From Clostridiaceae bacterium (lineage in GTDB: Bacteria; Bacillota; Clostridia; DUPQ01): a DNA stretch of 38,869 nt. The position numbers and the translations under genes are program-made. Below, piece after piece: positions 8,913-16,235 of the stretch. The notes under the pieces are model-generated. The model did no database searches, was not told where the DNA came from, and saw nothing but the letters and a program-made list of their open reading frames with translations. The DNA is taken from assembly GCA_012838235.1 (NCBI GenBank), contig DUPQ01000062.1, forward strand, positions 1 to 38,869, read 5' to 3'. Position 1 is the first letter of the stretch, and each line of letters opens with the position of its first letter.

Positions 8913-8943
8913 AATCCTTTTCTCTGCAAGAAGAGGATTTTTT
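8913..8943 (+). terminator. Riboswitch-controlled intrinsic terminator
   Basis: An 11-bp stem (8913-8923 with 8929-8939, one G-T pair) with loop ctgca is followed by six T residues. It stands between the B12 box and the GGAGG ribosome site (8953-8957), the place expected for the expression platform of a transcriptional OFF switch. Confidence 0.85.
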
Positions 8944-8966
8944 AATTTTAACGGAGGATTGAAATT

Positions 8967-10796
8967 ATGAGAAGAAGTACAAAGACGATCTGCATGATAG
9001 TAATAACGGCATTACTTATTGCAATGACACCTGCAGTCTTCGCTGCACAGACGGAATATGCATACATACGCATAGAAGGATATGAAGGCACTTTAGTGGA
9101 AAAGACAGCGGTGCCTTTGAACAGGTTTGATTTAAAGGCATACGGAGTTACCGAAGAGCCTTCAGATTATACTGTGCTTCATGCGGTAATATATGCTTTG
9201 AAAGAAAAAGGGCATGACCCGTCCAAAGCAAAGGTCTTGGAAGCAAACGGCGGTTCCTACATTTCTTCGGTACTGGGGCTTAAAGCCGAAGGAAATGCCG
9301 GTTGGATGTATGTTCTGAACGATGAATCGTCATGGAATTCCGTAAAGGACCAAAAGCTGGAAAAAGATGATTATGTAGTACTCTATTATATCAAAGACTG
9401 GATGAACTGCTCCTATTCCACATTCGGTGTAGCGGACGAGTATGAAGTTGACGCATTTACCACCGTAAAGCTCAACCTTAAGCATCAGGTAACCGACCCC
9501 GTTACATGGGCTGCTTCTAATGAGAATCTTGCAGGAGCGGTTATAACGGTGGACGGAAAGAAGACCGATGCGGTAACGGATGAATTCGGCAATGCCTACC
9601 TTACATTCAAAGATAAAGGCACTCATATAGTATCCGCCGAGAAATATGTTGACGGGATAAACACTATCTCCCGCCCCTATGCATACATAGATGTGCAGGG
9701 TAAAGGTGTGGCGGTAAACATATATACAACCGATAAAACCTACAGAGCGTGTGTGGAGCCTAAAGGGTTTGATCTTGCAAAATACGATGCATCATCGGAG
9801 TGTGAATTTTCCGCTTTACATGCCATAATTGCGGCACTCAACAGTAACGGTTTTGATGCAGCCGATCCTAAAATTGCTAATTACAACAAGGGTTCTTTCA
9901 TATCCGCATTGGCGGGAGTGGAAGCCTCGGGCAATTCCGCCTGGATGTATACGGTAAATAACCAAACATCCTGGTTTGCGGTAAATGAACAGCCGTTGAC
10001 TGACGGAGATGTTCTGGATATTTATCTTTTAAACGATTGGGCAACCGATACCTATTCTTACTTTGATATGACAAGCATAAAAGTCCAAGGCGGTGAGAAT
10101 ATACGAGTGAGATTGTATCGCCATGTACTGGATTTTGTCACATGGGAAACATCGGTTCATCCTTATGCAAACTGTGAGATAACGGTAAACGGACATAAAG
10201 CGGGATATGTAACCGATAACGACGGATATGTAAATCTTAAGTTTAACAAAAAAGGCGTTTATGAAATATCCGTATTACCCAAGGAAGACAATATTTCCAG
10301 AGCGTCGGTGACCGTTGATGTAACAAGTGACAGCGATGTATCTTTGGAGCAATACAACGATTATGCGGAAGTAACCGATAATTACTTAACATACATGGAA
10401 AAGGCGGTAGGTAAATATATCATGAACGGGGATCAGGATAATAATCTGAGACCTGCCGATGAAATTACCAAAGCGGAATTCCTTACAATGCTCGTACGTG
10501 CATCCAAACTGGATGTACCGGGTAAATACAGGAAGAGATATGTCGATGTCGTTGCAGGCAACTGGTTCGGAGGTTATGCTCAAGCGGTATTCAGATACGG
10601 TCTGGCAAAGCATGACAAAGGATATCTTTATCCCAATGCTGCGGTTGCAGCCGATGTTGCCGAGTATGCTCTGAATACGGCATTTGCATCGGATGCCGCT
10701 TTGAGTGATGCACAGAAAGCGGTATTTACTGAAGGTTTAACGCGAGAAGAAGCTGCCTACCTGATAATAAGCTATATGGAGGCTATAGGGAAATAA
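8967..10796 (+). CDS. Secreted protein with two DUF4430 (transcobalamin-like) modules and C-terminal SLH region
   Basis: 609 residues. A signal peptide (about 1-26, ending AVFA) precedes two homologous halves at roughly 30-235 and 245-450. Each has a DUF4430-like module (VLHAVIYAL / ALHAIIAAL, SYISSVLGL / SFISALAGV, GWMYVLND / AWMYTVNN, DDYVVLYYIKDW / GDVLDIYLLNDW) and then a beta-rich Ig-like segment (AVTDEFGNAYLTF / YVTDNDGYVNLKF). The C-terminus (about 470-607) carries S-layer-homology motifs (NLRPADEITKAEFLTMLVRA, FRYGLAKHDKGYLYPN), fewer than the canonical three strong copies. DUF4430 is structurally like the C-terminal domain of transcobalamin. Control by a B12 riboswitch therefore suggests a wall-bound cobalamin-binding protein (inference). 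ATG at 8967 follows GGAGG by nine bases. Confidence 0.85.
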   Translation: MRRSTKTICMIVITALLIAMTPAVFAAQTEYAYIRIEGYEGTLVEKTAVPLNRFDLKAYGVTEEPSDYTVLHAVIYALKEKGHDPSKAKVLEANGGSYISSVLGLKAEGNAGWMYVLNDESSWNSVKDQKLEKDDYVVLYYIKDWMNCSYSTFGVADEYEVDAFTTVKLNLKHQVTDPVTWAASNENLAGAVITVDGKKTDAVTDEFGNAYLTFKDKGTHIVSAEKYVDGINTISRPYAYIDVQGKGVAVNIYTTDKTYRACVEPKGFDLAKYDASSECEFSALHAIIAALNSNGFDAADPKIANYNKGSFISALAGVEASGNSAWMYTVNNQTSWFAVNEQPLTDGDVLDIYLLNDWATDTYSYFDMTSIKVQGGENIRVRLYRHVLDFVTWETSVHPYANCEITVNGHKAGYVTDNDGYVNLKFNKKGVYEISVLPKEDNISRASVTVDVTSDSDVSLEQYNDYAEVTDNYLTYMEKAVGKYIMNGDQDNNLRPADEITKAEFLTMLVRASKLDVPGKYRKRYVDVVAGNWFGGYAQAVFRYGLAKHDKGYLYPNAAVAADVAEYALNTAFASDAALSDAQKAVFTEGLTREEAAYLIISYMEAIGK

Positions 10797-12209
10797 ATGA
10801 GAAAGGCTCTGGCTGTGATATTGGCTGTATGTGTTTTGCTCGGAGCTGTATGTGTTAAAGCTTCGGAAGATACATGTGAAAAAATATCACAGCTATACCT
10901 TGAAAAAGCGGAGCTTTCCTTATGGGAAGCTCTCGGACTTTCACTTAACGGTTATAGAATACCGGACTCATATTATGCGGCATTAAAAGAAGATATTGTG
11001 AGCAGAAACGGAGTCTACAGGACATCTTTGGAGTATGCCAAGATAATAATTCTTTTAAAGCAGGACGGAAAGAATCCCAAGGATTTTCACGGATATAACC
11101 TTGTTTCTCTGCTTCAGTCTTTTAAGAAGATAGATAAATCGGGAGTAAACGGCGTTATTTTCGCCCTTTTCGCATTGACCGATGTGCAATCGGAAGACAA
11201 TGCAATATGGACCAAGGATAATTTATTGACTCTGCTGTTGGAATATCAAAATGAGGACGGCGGTTTTCCTTTGGCAAAGGGGTGGGGTTCGGATAGTGAT
11301 TTAACTGCAATGGCTGTGTCCGTATTAGCATATTATCAGAACAATAAGCAGGCAAAAGAAGCCATGGATAAAGCTTTATCCTATTTAAGCGGAAAGCTGG
11401 ACAATGACGGATTTATGTATTATCAGAAGTTCGACAGCTCGGAAATACTTTCCCAGATTATTATTGCTCTATGTACCGCCGGTATATCCTTGAACGATAG
11501 CAGATTTGTTCGCAACGGTAAAACACTTTATGATACTTTGATAGAAAATTATATGACAAAAGATTTTCGTTTCAAGCACAGTATTTCCCAAAGTGCCGAT
11601 GCTATGGCGACGGAACAGGCATATTTGGCATTAAGTGCAATGAAAACCGGTTATGTATATGTAAAGAAAGAAAAGAGTGTTATCCCCGAACCTTCTCCAT
11701 CACCTTCACCGATTGCATCTCCTTCTTCGACAGTACCGCCGAATATTATCCATGAACCGACAGATCCGGCCGTAGTAAGGAAGACGGGATTTTTCGATGA
11801 GGAAAGTATTTCAAAGAGGTATTATAGCGATGTTTTGACAGCGTATACTGAAAAGTTGGTTGTAGGTGACGGAAACAATTTGCGACCTTTAGATAATCTT
11901 ACCCGGGCCGAAGCATGTGTTATGCTGTACAATGTTGCTCCGTTAGATACCGATATTTTTGTTCCCAGATTTAAGGATATTTGTAGAGAAAGTTGGTATT
12001 CAAAGTATGTTTTAGCCTGCTATCTTAACGGAATAATGTTCGGAGCGGATGAAGTATATTTTGAACCCGACTCATATATCACGGTTTTTGAGCTGACAGA
12101 AAGTATTAGCAGAATAGCAGGTATTGATGTAGTGAATGATGATAGTTTTATAACAAGAGAAGCAGCCATATCGTTGATGGTGAAGATTTTTTACGGAGAA
12201 TCTTATTAA
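10797..12209 (+). CDS. Secreted alpha/alpha-toroid (intrinsic-factor / terpene-cyclase-like) protein with SLH anchor
   Basis: 470 residues. A signal peptide (1-22) is followed by an all-helical region (about 25-290) with prenyltransferase/squalene-cyclase-type repeat signatures (LLEYQNEDGGFPL, SDSDLTAMAVSVLAYY, SEILSQIIIALCTAGI, TEQAYLALSAM). A Pro/Ser linker (about 297-316) precedes an SLH region (about 335-470; NLRPLDNLTRAEACVMLYNV). The alpha/alpha barrel is the fold of the N-terminal domain of intrinsic factor and transcobalamin. Beside DUF4430 proteins under a B12 riboswitch, it most likely provides the other half of a cobalamin-binding pair (inference). The ATG touches the preceding stop codon, so translation is probably coupled. 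A surface polysaccharide-lyase-like or generic toroid role cannot be excluded. Confidence 0.82.
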   Translation: MRKALAVILAVCVLLGAVCVKASEDTCEKISQLYLEKAELSLWEALGLSLNGYRIPDSYYAALKEDIVSRNGVYRTSLEYAKIIILLKQDGKNPKDFHGYNLVSLLQSFKKIDKSGVNGVIFALFALTDVQSEDNAIWTKDNLLTLLLEYQNEDGGFPLAKGWGSDSDLTAMAVSVLAYYQNNKQAKEAMDKALSYLSGKLDNDGFMYYQKFDSSEILSQIIIALCTAGISLNDSRFVRNGKTLYDTLIENYMTKDFRFKHSISQSADAMATEQAYLALSAMKTGYVYVKKEKSVIPEPSPSPSPIASPSSTVPPNIIHEPTDPAVVRKTGFFDEESISKRYYSDVLTAYTEKLVVGDGNNLRPLDNLTRAEACVMLYNVAPLDTDIFVPRFKDICRESWYSKYVLACYLNGIMFGADEVYFEPDSYITVFELTESISRIAGIDVVNDDSFITREAAISLMVKIFYGESY

Positions 12210-12613
12210 TGAAACGTACAGTATACATTATTTTTTTATTATGCTTAATATTTGTCTTAATAACCGGTTGCACAAAAGATACCGATCTTTCGGAAGGGTA
12301 TGTATATGTGACAATAGATGCAACCAAAGCGGATAAAGGAATAATCTTATCGGAATATGCGGTAAGTCTGAAAGAAGGCACGACGGTATTCGATGTCACA
12401 TTGGCGGCATGTAAAGATAATAAAATACACATGTCGTCAAGAGGAACAAAGGTTACACGTTATGTTGAAGGTATTGCCGGGCTATATGAATTTGATTGCG
12501 GTCCTACCAGCGGATGGATTTATTATGTCAACGGTGTATCGCCGTCCGTAGGCAGCGACACGTATGAAATAGAAGACAAGGATCAGATAAAGTGGGAATA
12601 CATAATCGAGTGA
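12209..12613 (+). CDS. DUF4430 (transcobalamin-like C-terminal) lipoprotein
   Basis: 134 residues. A hydrophobic signal with lipobox LITGC (Cys21) indicates a lipoprotein on the outer face of the membrane. The rest is a single compact DUF4430 domain: VSLKEGTTVFDVTLAACKDN, then a central strand pair, GPTSGWIYYVNG, and DKDQIKWEYIIE. Its start overlaps the previous stop by one base, so it is the third member of the riboswitch operon. By analogy with transcobalamin it could cap or hand over cobalamin at the membrane to an uptake transporter encoded elsewhere; no BtuFCD or ECF genes are in this window. The next gene has its own promoter. Confidence 0.88.
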   Translation: MKRTVYIIFLLCLIFVLITGCTKDTDLSEGYVYVTIDATKADKGIILSEYAVSLKEGTTVFDVTLAACKDNKIHMSSRGTKVTRYVEGIAGLYEFDCGPTSGWIYYVNGVSPSVGSDTYEIEDKDQIKWEYIIE

Positions 12614-12687
12614 TAAAGTTGTACTTTCAATGACTTTTCTGTAAAACGGACATATGGGTAGAATATCGGACAGTTAAAAGCGAACAC

Positions 12688-12716
12688 TTTACAAACATAT
12701 GTTCGTATTATATAAT
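12688..12716 (+). promoter_or_regulatory. SOS promoter with LexA/DinR box
   Basis: TTTACA (12688-12693), a 17-base spacer and TATAAT (12711-12716) form a strong promoter. Overlapping the spacer, caaacatatgttcg (12692-12705) matches the Gram-positive SOS box CGAACATATGTTCG at 13 of 14 positions. An extra CGAAC half-site lies at 12681. LexA bound here would block the promoter. Confidence 0.85.
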
Positions 12717-12737
12717 ACGCCTGAAGGTAGGGGTATT

Positions 12738-13994
12738 ATGGAAACTATTATTTTGCATGCGGACTTAAACAGTTTTTATGCTTCAGTGGAGTGTCTGTAT
12801 AACCCTGCCATAAGAAATCTGCCGGTTGCCGTATGCGGAAGCGTGGAGAACAGGCACGGAATAGTACTTGCCAAAAATCAACAGGCAAAGGCTGTAGGTA
12901 TAAGAACGGGAGAAGCGGTGTGGCAGGCAAAGCTTAAAGCCGCCAATCTTGTAGTGGTACCTCCGCATTATGACAGATATCTTCGGTTCGGCAATCTTGC
13001 AAGAGAGATTTACTGCTCTTATTCCGAGAAGGTTCAGCCTTTCGGTATGGACGAGGCCTGGATAGATATTTCTTTTCCGGGCAGAACAATGGATCAAGGT
13101 TACGAGATAGCCGAGAAGATAAGGAGACGTATCAAATTTGAATTGGGTATAACCGTATCTATAGGTGTCAGTTTCAACAAAGTTTTTTCCAAATTAGGTT
13201 CCGATATGAAAAAACCCGATGCCGTCACCGTTATAGACCGAGACAATTACAAAGATAAGGTATGGCCTCTTGATGTAGGGGAACTTCTGTATGTGGGATA
13301 TGCCACTAAAAGAAAACTGAATAGTTGGAATATAAATACAATAGGGGAGCTTGCCGACATTGATGCAGTATTTATACGTGAGAAACTGGGAAAATGCGGA
13401 ACGATACTTAAAGATTACGCAATGGGCAATGATTATTCACCGGTGGAGAATACCCAACATGAAACAATAATCAAATCCATAGGCAACAGCACCACTCCTC
13501 CGAAGGATTTATGCTCAACGGAGGATATAAAGATAACTTCTTTTGTATTGGCCGAAAGTGTTGCGAGAAGGCTTAGAGAACACGGACTAAAGGGAAAAAC
13601 CGTACAGATATATATACGGGACTGCGATTTGGAATCGTTTGAAAGACAGGGACAGCTTTCCGATTACACCAATATATCCTCGGAAATAGCCGACAGAGCC
13701 ATGAAACTGGTAAAAGCCAACTGGTATTTTAATAAGCCGGTACGCAGTTTCGGCATAAGGGTAACCGACCTTGCAAGTTCCAAAGGACCTATACAGATAT
13801 CCATATTTAAAGAGGAAAACAAGCGCTTCAAGACAATGGACTTGGAATACTCCATAGATTCAATAAGAAAGCGATACGGGCCGTATGCCGTACAAAGAGC
13901 GGTACTTATTCACGGGAGAGATTGCGGGGATTTATCCGACAGCACCGAAGCACTTATGAGGAAAGTTTCTTTTAACACGGGAGAGAAAAGATGA
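12738..13994 (+). CDS. dinB: Y-family DNA polymerase (DinB / Pol IV type)
   Basis: 418 residues. It performs error-prone translesion synthesis. Seen are the palm motifs HADLNSFYASVE (Asp9), the QAVGIRTGEAVWQA region, MDEAWIDIS (Asp105-Glu106, with Met in place of the usual Ser-Ile before DEA) and SIGVSFNKVFSKLGSDMKKPD. The little-finger region ends with QISIF (353-357), a fit to the beta-clamp binding motif. An in-frame ATG at 12699 lies inside the SOS box and upstream of the -10, so it cannot be on the mRNA. The ATG at 12738, preceded by a G-rich ribosome site, is the start. The stop overlaps the next gene (ATGA), marking an operon. Confidence 0.9.
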   Translation: METIILHADLNSFYASVECLYNPAIRNLPVAVCGSVENRHGIVLAKNQQAKAVGIRTGEAVWQAKLKAANLVVVPPHYDRYLRFGNLAREIYCSYSEKVQPFGMDEAWIDISFPGRTMDQGYEIAEKIRRRIKFELGITVSIGVSFNKVFSKLGSDMKKPDAVTVIDRDNYKDKVWPLDVGELLYVGYATKRKLNSWNINTIGELADIDAVFIREKLGKCGTILKDYAMGNDYSPVENTQHETIIKSIGNSTTPPKDLCSTEDIKITSFVLAESVARRLREHGLKGKTVQIYIRDCDLESFERQGQLSDYTNISSEIADRAMKLVKANWYFNKPVRSFGIRVTDLASSKGPIQISIFKEENKRFKTMDLEYSIDSIRKRYGPYAVQRAVLIHGRDCGDLSDSTEALMRKVSFNTGEKR

Positions 13995-14242
13995 CAGAAG
14001 ATAAAAGGGTAAAAGAATATGTCAATGTTACCGTTAAATTTAAAAAGGACGGACAGATGATACCGGTTAATATAGAATGGGAAGACGGAAGAATATATAC
14101 CGTAGACAGGGTATTGGATATAAGGAGGGCGGCAAGTCTCAAAGCAGGGGGTTGCGGAGTACGGTATTTATGTAAGATAATGGGTACAGAGACATATATA
14201 TTTTTTGAAGAAGACAAATGGTTTGTGGAAAGGAAAGCGTGA
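13991..14242 (+). CDS. Small conserved-looking protein of the dinB operon
   Basis: 83 residues, starting within the dinB stop (ATGA) and ending within the next start (TGATG), so it is tightly coupled to both. Sequence features are a polar N-terminus, then NIEWEDGRIYTVDRVLDIRRAASLKAGG, RYLCKIMGTETYIFFEEDKWFVE. This is a compact beta-rich pattern with a Trp-Phe-Val-Glu end. It resembles in outline the small proteins found next to error-prone polymerases in other bacteria (for example the DUF6504 type), but I cannot assign it with certainty. A role as polymerase accessory factor is inferred from position only. Confidence 0.75.
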   Translation: MTEDKRVKEYVNVTVKFKKDGQMIPVNIEWEDGRIYTVDRVLDIRRAASLKAGGCGVRYLCKIMGTETYIFFEEDKWFVERKA

Positions 14243-14691
14243 TGTGCGGAAGATTTCTGAATTTGGAAGAAAGAGAAATATTTCCTTCCGACCTTGTGGA
14301 GATAGAAACCATACAAGGTAACATGGATAAGATATGGGGAGTGGTGAATAAGTACAATAACAAAACAGTCATCAATGCAAGAGGCGAGACCGTAAACGAA
14401 CTTACCATGTTTAAATACATGAAGCCGTGCATAATACCCGCTACGGGATATTTTGAATGGGATAAAGATAAAAAGAAATATCTGTTCACAAAACCCGACC
14501 GCTCGGTTATATACATGGCAGGTGTATATAAAGAAGACAGGTTTGTTATAATAACAACGGAAGCATATGAGCAGTTTATGTCCATACACCATCGTATGCC
14601 GTATATAATATCCATAGCCGATATACCGGCATGGCTTAAAGACAGAAGATTATTAAACAGACGGGAAGAGTATATATATAAAAGAGCTTAA
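14242..14691 (+). CDS. SRAP (HMCES/YedK-like) abasic-site-shielding protein, compact form
   Basis: 149 residues. Starting at the ATG at 14242, the protein begins MCGRF: after Met removal Cys2 is the residue that forms the DNA-protein crosslink with abasic sites in SRAP proteins. Other hallmarks are INARGETV, IIPATGYFEWD, FVIITTEAYEQF and SIHHRMPYII (catalytic His in HxRMP). It is shorter than typical members (about 200-230 residues): the segment that usually carries YNIAPTQ and RWGLIPSW is reduced to one short IWGVVN stretch. An upstream in-frame GTG at 14218 would destroy the essential Cys2 position. Membership of an SOS operon with a Y-family polymerase fits a role in tolerating abasic sites at stalled forks. 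Confidence 0.88.
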   Translation: MCGRFLNLEEREIFPSDLVEIETIQGNMDKIWGVVNKYNNKTVINARGETVNELTMFKYMKPCIIPATGYFEWDKDKKKYLFTKPDRSVIYMAGVYKEDRFVIITTEAYEQFMSIHHRMPYIISIADIPAWLKDRRLLNRREEYIYKRA

Positions 14692-14704
14692 GGGGGAAGA
14701 AACA

Positions 14705-15688
14705 ATGGCCAAATCAGCGGTTCAGAAAGCTAAATTATTGCATATCTACAAAATGCTGTATGAAAACACCGACGAAAATCATGTTATGACCGTAAACGAT
14801 ATAATACGGCAGCTGGCAACTGTAGGTATAAACGCCGAAAGAAAAAGCATATATGATGACATAAAAGTATTAAATGAATTGGGATGTGACATAATAGGTG
14901 TAAAATCCAAAACATACGGATACTACATGGCATCAAGGGAGTTTCAGATACCGGAGTTGAAGCTTATCATCGATGCTCTGGTAGCTGCCAGATTTTTAAC
15001 CGAAAAGAAGACCAAAGAGCTTATTGACGGCTTATGCAATCTGGCATCACAACATCAGAAGAAAGAGCTTGTAAGGAATACCGGAGTATACAGTAAAGCT
15101 AAAAGTAAAAATGAGAATGTCTATTACAACATAGACAGCATAAACGAGGCAATATCCAAAAATGCCAAAATACGGTTCAGTTACTTTGATTATGACATTG
15201 ATAAGAATAAAGTTTACAGGGGAGTAAGGGGGAAGTATAAGGTATCTCCGTATGCCCTGATATGGGAAGACGAGTGCTATTATCTTGTATGCTATTACGA
15301 AAGATATAATGTTACCCAGTTCAAAGTGGATAAAATGGAGTCCATAGAGATATTGAAAGAAAAGATTGATATGGATAAAAAAGAAGAGTTTGATCTTGTA
15401 ACTTATACAAAACCCATGTTCAACATGTTTAAGGGAGAGCCCGTAAAAGCCGAGATTATTTTTGATATGTCTCTTTTGAATGTGGTGTTTGACCGGTTCG
15501 GGTTGGATATAACGGTATACCCCGTGGGAAAAAACAAATTCAAGGCTTTCCTGAATGTTTCCATAAGCCCTACATTCATAGCCTGGCTTTTTACATTCGG
15601 GGATAAGGCGCAACTGGTAGCTCCGGAAAATCTGGTTGATGAGATAAAGAGTACTCTGAACAGCTTAAACAAGACATACGGTTGTTGA
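14705..15688 (+). CDS. WYL-domain transcriptional regulator
   Basis: 327 residues. An N-terminal HTH (about 5-65; MTVNDIIRQLATVGINAERKSIYDDIKVLNELG, the HTH_11/DeoR style) is followed by a WYL domain at about 140-235 (SPYALIWEDECYYLVCYYERYNVTQFKVDKM) and a C-terminal WCX-like extension. WYL regulators, for example PafBC, often sense nucleic acid and control DNA damage or phage defence genes. It starts 13 bases after the SRAP stop with a strong GGGGGAAG ribosome site, so it likely belongs to the SOS operon. Whether it reports DNA damage to further genes is unknown. A weak AAAAAC/GTTTTT hairpin just downstream (15702-15716) could be a terminator. Confidence 0.88.
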   Translation: MAKSAVQKAKLLHIYKMLYENTDENHVMTVNDIIRQLATVGINAERKSIYDDIKVLNELGCDIIGVKSKTYGYYMASREFQIPELKLIIDALVAARFLTEKKTKELIDGLCNLASQHQKKELVRNTGVYSKAKSKNENVYYNIDSINEAISKNAKIRFSYFDYDIDKNKVYRGVRGKYKVSPYALIWEDECYYLVCYYERYNVTQFKVDKMESIEILKEKIDMDKKEEFDLVTYTKPMFNMFKGEPVKAEIIFDMSLLNVVFDRFGLDITVYPVGKNKFKAFLNVSISPTFIAWLFTFGDKAQLVAPENLVDEIKSTLNSLNKTYGC

Positions 15689-15823
15689 GGAAAAGTCGAG
15701 AAAAAACGCTGTTTTTATGTATTCTTTAAATCTGTAAAACCTTTGGAAATAAATCCTTTCAATCTATGGCATTTGTCTGACATCAAGATTGTACGGATAA
15801 TCGTGTGCTCTTGTCATTTGCAA

Positions 15824-16120
15824 TTACAGTTTTAATTTAAATATGTTAGGAATAACCCCTGTTCCAAATGTCGCTATGCTCATCCTGTACATAGCTTTTA
15901 CGTGAATTCTGTTGTGCCAGAAAATCTTCTTAAAATTTTGGAATTGACCATTCTTCCTCATAACTACCTTCGCAAACTTTGCCTTATAAAAAATTTCCTC
16001 TTGCTTCCAATTCTTCAAAGCTCCGAATAAGATTGCTTCCATAACATTGCATTTGACCAATATAACGGATATAAGCTCATTTCGTCTTTTTGAAATAATA
16101 GACATTAAATCATATTGCAT
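15824..16120 (-). CDS. Uncertain 98-residue ORF, possible small gene or gene relic
   Basis: From the ATG at 16120 the frame gives 98 residues rich in Lys, Ile and Phe (for example MSIISKRRNELISVILVKC, QNFKKIFWHNRIHVKAMYRM). I do not recognise the family. In its favour, a promoter can be read on the minus strand within the adjacent repeats (TTGCAT, 17 bases, TATAAC at about 16149-16154), and a GCGGAAG stretch precedes the ATG. Against it, no conserved motif is seen and the composition is unlike the neighbours. It could be the C-terminal remnant of a transposase or ATPase. Treat as low confidence. Confidence 0.25.
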   Translation of the reverse strand: MQYDLMSIISKRRNELISVILVKCNVMEAILFGALKNWKQEEIFYKAKFAKVVMRKNGQFQNFKKIFWHNRIHVKAMYRMSIATFGTGVIPNIFKLKL

Positions 16121-16155
16121 GACACAACTTCCGCTTATTGATTTACTTCTGTTAT

Positions 16156-16235
16156 ACTTCAATGGTTACTTCAATGCAACTTCAATGGTTACTTCAATGC
16201 TACTTCAATACAACTTCAATAACTATTGAAGTAGT
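16156..16235. repeat. 23-bp tandem repeat block (11/12-bp half units) ending in an inverted copy
   Basis: ACTTCAAT begins at 16156, 16168, 16179, 16191, 16202 and 16213. Spacings alternate 12, 11, 12, 11, 11, so the true period is 23 bp with two half-units. The block ends with a perfect inverted repeat acttcaata-ac-tattgaagt (16213-16232). It lies immediately upstream of the doubtful minus-strand ORF and overlaps its putative promoter, as iteron-like operators do. Confidence 0.8.

Noticed and set aside
12699-12737. Upstream ATG giving a 13-residue longer DinB
   Set aside because: It lies within the SOS box and before the -10 hexamer, so it would not be transcribed; the ATG at 12738 begins at the conserved polymerase N-terminus.
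13972-14592. Long minus-strand open frame opposite the SRAP and small-protein genes
   Set aside because: It is antisense to two well-supported genes, lacks a ribosome site and recognisable motifs, and is Cys/His/Tyr-rich as expected of a shadow frame.
15047-15613. 188-codon minus-strand frame opposite the WYL gene
   Set aside because: Shadow of a clear HTH-WYL protein; composition is hydrophobic and motif-free.
15702-15716. Terminator after the WYL gene
   Set aside because: Only a six-pair A/T-rich stem without a T run beyond the stem; kept as a remark, not as a feature.
16156-16235. CRISPR array
   Set aside because: Units are 11/12 bases long without unique spacers and no cas genes are near; it is a short tandem repeat.
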